From: Batkoa obscura
Lineage: Eukaryota; Entomophthoromycota; Entomophthoromycetes; Entomophthorales; Batkoaceae
NCBI GenBank assembly: GCA_030770535.1
Contig: JASVEC010000025.1
Coordinates: 310,001-374,000 of the forward strand
Direction: 5' to 3'
Length of the DNA: 64,000 bases
In this document: positions 56,688 through 64,000 of the stretch, in pieces
Layout of the letters: the number at the start of each line of letters is the position of its first letter
Numbering within the stretch: position 1 is the stretch's first letter
The notes under the pieces: generated by a model
What the model was told of the DNA's origin: nothing
What the model saw: the letters and a program-made list of their open reading frames with translations, nothing else
Database searches by the model: none
Translations under genes and position numbers: made by a program

Positions 56688-59600
56688 TTAAACAAACTTA
56701 TCCCCTAATTCCTCCATCTTCTTTTTCTTCCCTAATTCCCAAAACTTGACTATTTCCATAATAAAAAACAAAGATGATGTAAACCCAAGTAAATAGAATA
56801 AATCTTGTAAACTCACCGCTTCTGTTTGGAATATTGTTTGAAAAAAAGGTAAATAAATCACTGCCAATTGACCAATAATCGAAAATAAGATAGCTAACCA
56901 AAACATTCGATTGGTTGATTTTGGTGATGTGGAATTATTGGATTTGGAAGTGATTAATTTCAATAATAAAGGATAGTTTAAATCCCGACAATTCAAGGCA
57001 TTAAATAAATCAAATAACACAAAGGTAGTAAATGTCTATAAAAGGGAGATATACGTTAGTATATGTGTATTATGTTGTTCTATTATTATTTACCATAGTT
57101 GTATCTCTTTTAGTAATAATACCATCTTCTAGTTCTTTAGTATAAATATAAAGTGTACCTAAAAAAATATTATTAATTAAAAATCCTATTAAGCCCTATT
57201 ATACTTTTGCACTTGATTCTTCTATTGACTATACTATACCATTCTATTTTATTCTATTCTATTTCATAATAATATTAATAATAATAATTTTACCTATTAA
57301 AATAATCATAGCATGAGTAATAATTCTTATAACAATTCTTCTATTAATTATCGTTGAATCTTTTTTCCTTGGTTTTTGATATAATATTTCGTCATTACTT
57401 GGTTCAACACCTAAAGATTGAGCGGGTGGTCCATCCATTAAGATATCTATTAATAAAAAAAAATATTACATATATAAATATAGAAACAATAAATATATTA
57501 TTATTATATACTATTATATATTACTATATTAAGCTATTTCAATAAAATAAACTTACTAATCCATAATATTTGCATTGGATTTAATGGATTTTCAAAGCCT
57601 AATAGTGTAGCTATTGAAATCAATGATAATGTAGCCATTGAAGTAGATAATTGAAATGTAATAAAATTTTGTATATTATTAAAAATTGTTTTTCCTATAT
57701 ATTTAATAGATTATTATCTCATATAAATAAATTATTTTATTAAATCAAGCTAAATCATTACCTTCTTTAATAGCCAATAATAATACATTTAATTCATCAT
57801 TTAAGATTAATAAATCAGCTGATTCTTTAGCTACATCCGTTCCATTTTTAGCCATAGCTAAACCAATATCCGCCATTTTTAAGGCTGCTGCATCATTCAC
57901 TCCATCCCCTGTCATACCTACTCTATATCCCAAAGATTGATATGATTGGATAATTTTCATTTTATGATAAGGACTTGTTCTTGAAAATATTATACAATCT
58001 TTCATTTTAATTAAAAATTCTTCTTGATTCATGTTATCAATGGAATCCCCTGTTATACAATCATTTGGGTTTCCTGTCATTGGTAAATGAATTTGTTGTC
58101 CTATACTTTTGGCTGTTTGTTCTATATAAATAATAGAAATTAAAATTAGATTTTATTATTAATATTAATTCTATTTACCTGAATCCCCAGTAATCATAAC
58201 TACTTTAACCCCTGCCATAATAAGTTGATTCATTGTATCCGATAAATTCAATCTAGGTGGATCCGACAATGCAATTAATCCCAATAATACTAAATTATTT
58301 TCATCTTTACCATAAGCCATAGCCAATACTCTTAAACCTTTTGAACATAATTCATAATTTTTATTTAATAATTCATTCTTAATTGCTAATGATATTAATT
58401 TTTCCCCATTATCGTAATAATACAAACATTTTTTTAAAGCTATTTCAATACTTCCTTTAAAATACGTTTGATTATTAGAATAACTTATTTGCATAAATTT
58501 ATGATTTGAGTGAAACGCTATTTCCGATGTTTTAATAAGTTCCTGGTATTATTATCATTATTATTTAATTAGTAAGCTACTTAATAATATTTACTTTTCT
58601 CATATCTTCTTTTTCTAAACTTAAATAAAAGTTCATTAAAGCAACATCCGTTGATTGACCCATCACTTTATTATCTTCAGCAATAAAAGAATTATTACAT
58701 AAACAAGCTAAAAATAATAAATATTTATTTCATTACATATTCAAACTATCTGCTTACCAATCTCCAACATCTTTTCTCCTAAAAAACTGTTTTCAATTTG
58801 GGAAAGTTCCGTTTTATTCACTAAATCAATATTCATTTCATTTTGAATAAAATAAATATTAGTCCATTTTAATTGATTTTCGGTTAATGTTCCAGTTTTA
58901 TCCATACATAAAACATCCATACAACCTAATGTTTCAATACATGCCATTTTTTTTATAATTACTTTATGATATGACATTCTCAACACTCCCAGGGCCAAAG
59001 TAACCATAACTACTACAGGTAAGCCTTCGGGTATAGCTGCTACGGCTAAACTCACTATATAAAAGGATAAGGGGGTTATTGGGTTTAGATAAGATAGAAG
59101 TGTATAATTTACCTGCTATATTAAACATATCTAATATTGGTCGACCTTGTATTAAACCAATTATGAATATAAAGGAGATAATTATTAATGAAATTAAACT
59201 CAATTGATGACCTAGTTTATCCATATCTTGTTGTAATGGAGTTTTACGTTGAGTCATCTAAACATAATATAGTTTATTATTGTATTAATATTTATTATTT
59301 ATTTATTTATTAATAATAATTTTATTAAATCACTTACATCTTGCATCATTTCAACTACTTTACCAAATTGAGATTTTTTGGCATTATTTATAACAATAGC
59401 TTTGGCATGACCTATATAGTATATATGGCTTATAAGTATATAAATCAATTGTATTATTGTAATACTTACCATTATTAATAATAGTACCCATAAATAACAT
59501 ATTATTTTGTTCATTAATTGAAATATTAATATTATCAATCTTTTGGTTATTTTTAATAACTGGCTCATTTTCACCAGTAAAAGTAGATTGATCCACTTCT

Positions 59601-60376
59601 AAATCAACATACTAAATAAAAATATTATAATAAATATTATTACTACTATTAAATATTATATATGATTATAATTAATATTACTTCAATTATTCTTAAATCT
59701 GCTGGTACTTTATCACCACAATTCAAAATAATTATATCTCCAGGTACTATTTCTCGAGTTAATAAAGTTTTTAAATGACCTTCTCTGTCGAATAAAATTG
59801 AAGATAATTAAACAAAAATAAAATCAATTACAATGTAAATTTACTTACCTTAATACATTACAATAACTTGGTGTTAATTTTTTTAATGCTGCTAAAGATT
59901 GCTCGGATTTATATTCTTGTATGAAACCCACTATTTATATGGGAAAAAAATGGAATTAAATAAAACACTTTTCTTTAATTTCGCAATGACTAAATTCTAT
60001 TTACCTGTAAAAACCAAAACAATAGCCTAATCAAAACAAAAAATAAATTAGTATAAATTTATTGAATTAAAACTATCGAATCCTCTCTTACCAAAGTAAT
60101 GGAAATTGCATCCTCTTTATTACCAATCACTAAAGAAATAAAAGCAGAAATTAACAGTAATAAAATCATATGATTTTCTTTTAAATTATTAAATATCTTC
60201 ATATATAAAGGCTCATCTTCTTCAGGTTCAAATTCATTATACCCATAAATTTGATAATTTTTTTGTATTTGTTGATAAGTTAGGCCAACAGTTGGATCTA
60301 CTGAAAAATAGATTAAAAGGTCGGGGATCGATTGATTGTAAGCAGTATCCATGTTGAAGATAGAAAGATAATGCAA
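56688..60376 (-). CDS. PMR1: Secretory-pathway Ca2+/Mn2+ P-type ATPase
   Basis: Fifteen exons: 60376..60092, 60026..60005, 59930..59849, 59784..59682, 59611..59470, 59411..59338, 59257..59113, 59054..58758, 58707..58595, 58542..58179, 58121..57762, 57694..57557, 57446..57294, 57158..57094, 57035..56688. All phases agree, giving 896 residues. Pmr1/SPCA pumps Ca2+ and Mn2+ into the Golgi. Marks: [13 protein letters not shown] at the N-terminus; [11 protein letters not shown] (actuator loop); IPEGLP at about 292-297; phosphorylation site D336 in [26 protein letters not shown]; and [12 protein letters not shown]. The helix 6 segment [20 protein letters not shown] has the SPCA-type Asn and Asp and spans an exon junction. 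No N-terminal EF-hand is apparent. The start may be the second Met (MDTAYNQS). Confidence 0.94.
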
Positions 60377-61466
60377 ACAAAGTGTTGGAGTTTAAAAGGA
60401 CTCTTTCTTCTTTTAATTGAGATGAAATGAATGATTTTGTTTTTTTTAATATGTCATGTGCTTTTTATCATGATTTTTAGTTTTTGTGAAGTCATTATCA
60501 TTTTAATATTGTTAGGATCTTTTCTTTATTTGGAAAATAGTATTCTCACTGGAAGACTTTTATTGGTGGTAGATTTTAGTCATTTTTTGGTTTAAGATTT
60601 AATTAAACTTTTAATTTAATTTTATTGAATAGTTATTAGTATAAAATATTTAATATATAAATAGATAATAACCTAAGATAGTATATAATAACATAATGAA
60701 ATTGAGATTAATAAAGCCATATGATAGTATACATATAAACATTTGAAATAGTTTGCGATATTTTTATTTATCATAAAACTTAAATTAAAATTTTATTTTA
60801 ACAAAGCATTAACACATGGGGATGTTTTTACTAATTGTTCTTTTTTGTTATTTTTTTAAATTTAAAATTAATTAACTAGTATGTTATTTAAGCTTGAGTA
60901 TGTATTAGTTAATTGTTTATTTTAAAATAAAAATTAAATTAATAAGCCTTAAATTGCCATAATAAAGTAAATAATTGATTATAAAATTTATCGTTTGTGA
61001 CCACACGCTTGAACTTAAACAGTTGCATTGACTAATTAATTTCTAAATTTTAAAATAATATAAAAGGGTAATAGCTAAAAAATATTCCCATATAATAATG
61101 TGATAAGATGATTTAATAATACATTTATAAAATGGAATAAAATAAAAATTATTTTTAAATCACTTTTGATAGCTATCTTTAACATTGAACATATAAAATT
61201 ATTAACTTATCAAAATTATAATTTCTACTATATAAACTAATATTAATTACTATGATTTTAAAAGCTATCAAGTTTGAAAACTAATAACTTGTTATAAAAG
61301 ACATCAATAAACTATCTACTTAAATTATGTAATTTTTTATGTATACCTTACTTCAACATATTAACAAACAACTATTGTCTAGATTAAAAAGCAAAATTAT
61401 AACAAAAATCAGAAAATTAAACAAAAAGTATAAAATATTCAACTTAATTGGATTAGTTTATCTATA
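60377..61466. other. Intergenic PMR1 / RRP1 with one long MITE
   Basis: Contains the PMR1 promoter on the left and the 274-bp element at 60817-61090. Otherwise A/T-rich with no gene. Confidence 0.5.
60817..61090 (+). mobile_element. Long MITE family, copy 2 (274 bp)
   Basis: Begins TGGGGATGTTTTTACTAATT and ends AATATTCCCA, followed by TA. The ends are inverted repeats of each other, including inner AAATTAATTA blocks. The outermost 9-10 bases equal those of the 101-bp family. The left flank is CA. It aligns with 16009-16268. Confidence 0.8.
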
Positions 61467-63188
61467 TTAAAATCTACCATTTCCTTTTCTTTTAATCGAT
61501 CTCTTTTCTCTATCCGTTTGAGGTAATTTTTTAACTCCTTTTAATTTATTGTGATCAATTAAAATTGGAAGAGAAGACGGTTTAAGTAAAGATTTAAGTT
61601 CTTTCTTATTTTCTTGTAAATAATTAATATCCCCTAATGAACTTGTCTTATCAAATACTATATAAAATATTATTAATATTAATTATTTAATTATTATATT
61701 ATATTATATTATATTATATTATTATACTTAATATTAATTATTTACCTTTAGTTTGATTACGATCAAGTACCCATCTAACTTTCTTTTTAATTTGAGCTCC
61801 ATTTTTTATTACTGGGGGTGCTGTACCAAGTGCAATTGAAGCAATAATTGGATCTGATAAATCTTCTACATAAAAATCAGCTGTTGAAATACAATTATCT
61901 TCATTATCTAAATTATTCTCTTTTTCTGGTGCATAATCATCTACTTCAGTAACATCAATAGAAAAATAAATACTTTCATTTCCATCTTCATTCTCTTGTT
62001 TGTTATTATAATCTTCTTCATATAATCCACAATATTCTAAATAGCTTTTTTTATTTTGTTCTTGTTTTTGTTTATTAGTTTGATTTTCTACTTTTGTTTT
62101 CTTTACTTTTTTACTGACTGGAGTTGTTACTTTTTCAATTTCTTTTACCTGTTTTTCTTCTACTTCTGGCATTTTAATTTCTACATTAAATTTTTCCGAT
62201 AAAAATACAACCAATGGAAATACAGCTTTACGTACTTTAACAGTAATATTGGGTTTCGTTACTCTATTAAAACATCCTTCAATAAACTTTGGTAAATGTT
62301 TATTTAAAATTTTCGATTCTAAATTTTCTTCTACTGCACTTATTAACTTATCGAAAACCATTTCATTTACTTTACTTATAACTAATTTATTTTTAGTATG
62401 AGATACTAACTCAATAATTGGTAATAATAGTTGATCTAATGGGTAATCATCATTATCTTCATTGAATGGTAATACTTTGACTAACTCATCCCAATAAATA
62501 TCAATCACATGATATTGTAATCCAATATTTTTAAAATCTGCTTCAGTATTGAATGGTACAGCTTTATAAATATCAAATACACTTTCAATATAACTATTAT
62601 CAAACTCATGCTTTTTGAGTAATTGGAAAGTAACATTAACAAATCGACGTACTAATAAATAATATTTATCAACACTAAAAAAATAAAAATAAAAATAAAA
62701 ATATAATAATTAGTATTGTATATTAAATAAATTTTAAAATTACTCTTACCGATGTTTATCTAAATGTGGCCAATCCATTGACATTGTATTCCAAAAACAT
62801 TTTAAATTAAGTAAAGCTAAGTTACTAGATAACTCCAATGTTATCTCGGCCATCTTTAAAGAGAAATTTTGTTGGTTGATTGGTTTATCGCATAACCAAA
62901 AAGAATAAAATAATCCTCTCCAAATCATCATATATTTCAATTCATCTAAATCATTTTCATTTTCTTTTAAAAAGGAAGATAACTCTGCTAAAGCTGCATC
63001 TCTAATTTCTGGTTCTTTAAAAAATTAATATCTTCCTTTATTTTAAGTGATTATTTATTGTAAAAATTACCAGTAGAAGCCAGTTGCCTATTTACTTTTT
63101 TTATCTTATCAATAATATCTCCACTACTTTTTACTCCCTCTCCGTTGGTTTCCTTCATGGTAACTTTCTTTTCAACACTATCAACCAT
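61467..63188 (-). CDS. RRP1: Ribosomal RNA processing protein 1 (Nop52 family)
   Basis: Four exons (63188..63071, 63014..62750, 62674..61746, 61657..61467) give 500 residues. Rrp1 is a nucleolar protein of 27S pre-rRNA / 60S assembly. The N-terminal Nop52 domain includes LKYMMIWRGLFYSFWLCDKP, LKCFWNTMSMDWPHLDKHRVDKYYLLVRRFV (across the exon 2/3 junction), FDNSYIESVFD and IGLQYHVIDIYWDELVKV. An acidic middle and a basic tail follow (REKRSIKRKGNGRF), with KKVRWVLDRNQTK as in the family. All junction phases agree. Confidence 0.93.
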
Positions 63189-63913
63189 CTTTTACAGAAT
63201 AAAAAAGAGAAGATTTAATCATTATTTTTGCATTACAATTTACTTGTTTAAATTGTACTTTCATTGGCTTAAGTCCCATCATCAATTCTTTATTAGCCAA
63301 TTACTGAATATGAAATGAATAATTTATTGGATTTGTAAGAAGTTCCATTGGGTTTGAAAATTTTCGAATTTCGAGGTGCGAGAATTTTGCTAAATGTACA
63401 AGCTAAAACTGATTATTGGCTGATAAATAACATACATTTTTGGTAAATTAGCATAAATTGTAAATTTTCGAATGTTGATTATTGTAAAATTGTAGTTTAT
63501 AAACAATTGATATATAATTTAATATTTTCATCAAGATATTTCTTTCATTTATATACTTTCCTTGTATACTTATCCCTTTTAAAACGCATTTTTTTATTTT
63601 CAATGTTCTCATCATTATTACAAAAGTTAAATGGATTAAATTGTATAAACAATCAGTATTATTTACAACATGAGGTTTAAATGATGTTTCTATTTCGATA
63701 ATAATTAGCATAAAATTTATAATTTAAATGTATTATTGTAAATAAATTAAGTATGCAAATACAATACACTTTTTAAAGCATTTATATATTATACTATCAA
63801 AAATGTTTGAAAGAAGAATAAGATTGTCTAAAAGATTGAATTTTATACGTAGTTTTTACACCATTAATACGTTTTGAGGTGTTTTTAAATTGGATCAAAT
63901 TATACAGTTAATA
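63189..63913. other. Intergenic at the right edge
   Basis: RRP1 upstream region and A/T-rich DNA with no supported gene. A MITE begins at 63914. Confidence 0.4.
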
Positions 63914-64000
63914 TGTGAGGGTATTTTTTTTGACTTCATTATTTTTTCCATTTTTTAAGCACTATTTGAGCGGAAAGATTGTTAGTAAAATTCTTAAACA
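63914..64000 (-). mobile_element. Foldback MITE, copy K (cut by the window end)
   Basis: TGTGAGGGTATTTTTTTTG... with the GCACTATTTGAGCGG core, preceded by TA. The last 10-15 bp should lie beyond position 64000. Confidence 0.85.

Noticed and set aside
63448-63711. 87-codon open frame on the minus strand
   Set aside because: A/T-rich Ile/Asn/Lys/Leu composition typical of chance frames here; no domain.
3958-64000. Repeated 101-bp units as a CRISPR-like array or tandem satellite
   Set aside because: Units are dispersed, occur in both orientations, have terminal inverted repeats and TA borders, and lie in a eukaryotic genome.
1-64000. TGA reassigned to a sense codon
   Set aside because: Trp is coded by TGG throughout the conserved genes, and PIP5K and GPCR 2 end naturally at TGA. 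The internal TGAs are confined to genes with other damage or doubtful status.
1-64000. tRNA genes
   Set aside because: Scanning by eye for T-loop GGTTCGAATCC-like strings with a paired acceptor stem found none. Isolated TTCGAA or TTCAAA strings lacked the rest of the fold.
1-64000. Retroelements or other virus-like elements
   Set aside because: No reverse transcriptase, integrase, capsid or polymerase-like frames and no long terminal repeats were seen.

Overview
The window reads as nuclear DNA of a fungus with a very AT-rich genome. Most genes are split by short introns of about 45 to 75 bp that begin GTAAGT or GTAAAT and end TAG. Almost all stop codons are TAA, and intergenic DNA is A/T-rich. 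The gene content is eukaryotic housekeeping: ergosterol and ubiquinone pathways, ORC5, RAD18, SF3b, RRP1, PMR1 and PIP5K. Two class-A-like seven-helix receptors, secreted class 3 lipases and a secreted S41 peptidase fit an early-diverging lineage such as Entomophthoromycotina (Conidiobolus-like). That placement is inference; no marker gene proves it.

Layout. 1-3300: phosphomevalonate kinase 5' end, a Sly41-like nucleotide-sugar/triose-phosphate-type transporter and COQ4. 3300-9850: a repeat-rich accessory stretch with two tandemly related, broken class 3 lipases, each hit by a short DNA transposon. 9887-15800: SDH3, GPCR 1, SND2/TMEM208, ORC5 and an Alr4036-type FMN protein. 16900-23600: long-chain acyl-CoA synthetase, a decayed possible zinc-cluster gene and GPCR 2. 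23586-34806: PIP5K, neurochondrin-like protein, secreted S41 peptidase, DDX42-type helicase and GGPP synthase. 34807-42850: a segmental duplication carrying a Thr/Val-rich secreted protein and its nonsense-mutated copy. 42854-51061: RAD18, a small secreted Cys-rich gene with an inverted repeat, a possible structured RNA, HNT1, CTP1 and a PQ-loop transporter. 51676-63190: RSE1/SF3B3, an AhpD-like protein, PMR1 and RRP1.

The strongest unlisted signal is a family of about 101-bp foldback elements. Eleven copies are visible (TGGGGATGT... / ...CACCCCCA ends, TA on both sides). Three insertions can be read against the uninterrupted sequence: two inside lipase genes and one against an empty site in the duplicated block. 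A second family of about 274 bp shares the same outer ends. Both look like non-autonomous TA-inserting elements, and no transposase is visible here.

The core genes are packed in convergent and divergent pairs (ORC5 ends 35 bp from its neighbour; PIP5K and the neurochondrin gene end 46 bp apart). Repeats, receptors, secreted hydrolases and pseudogenes lie in the looser intervals. Exon coordinates were derived by hand from splice signals and reading phase and have not been tested against transcripts.
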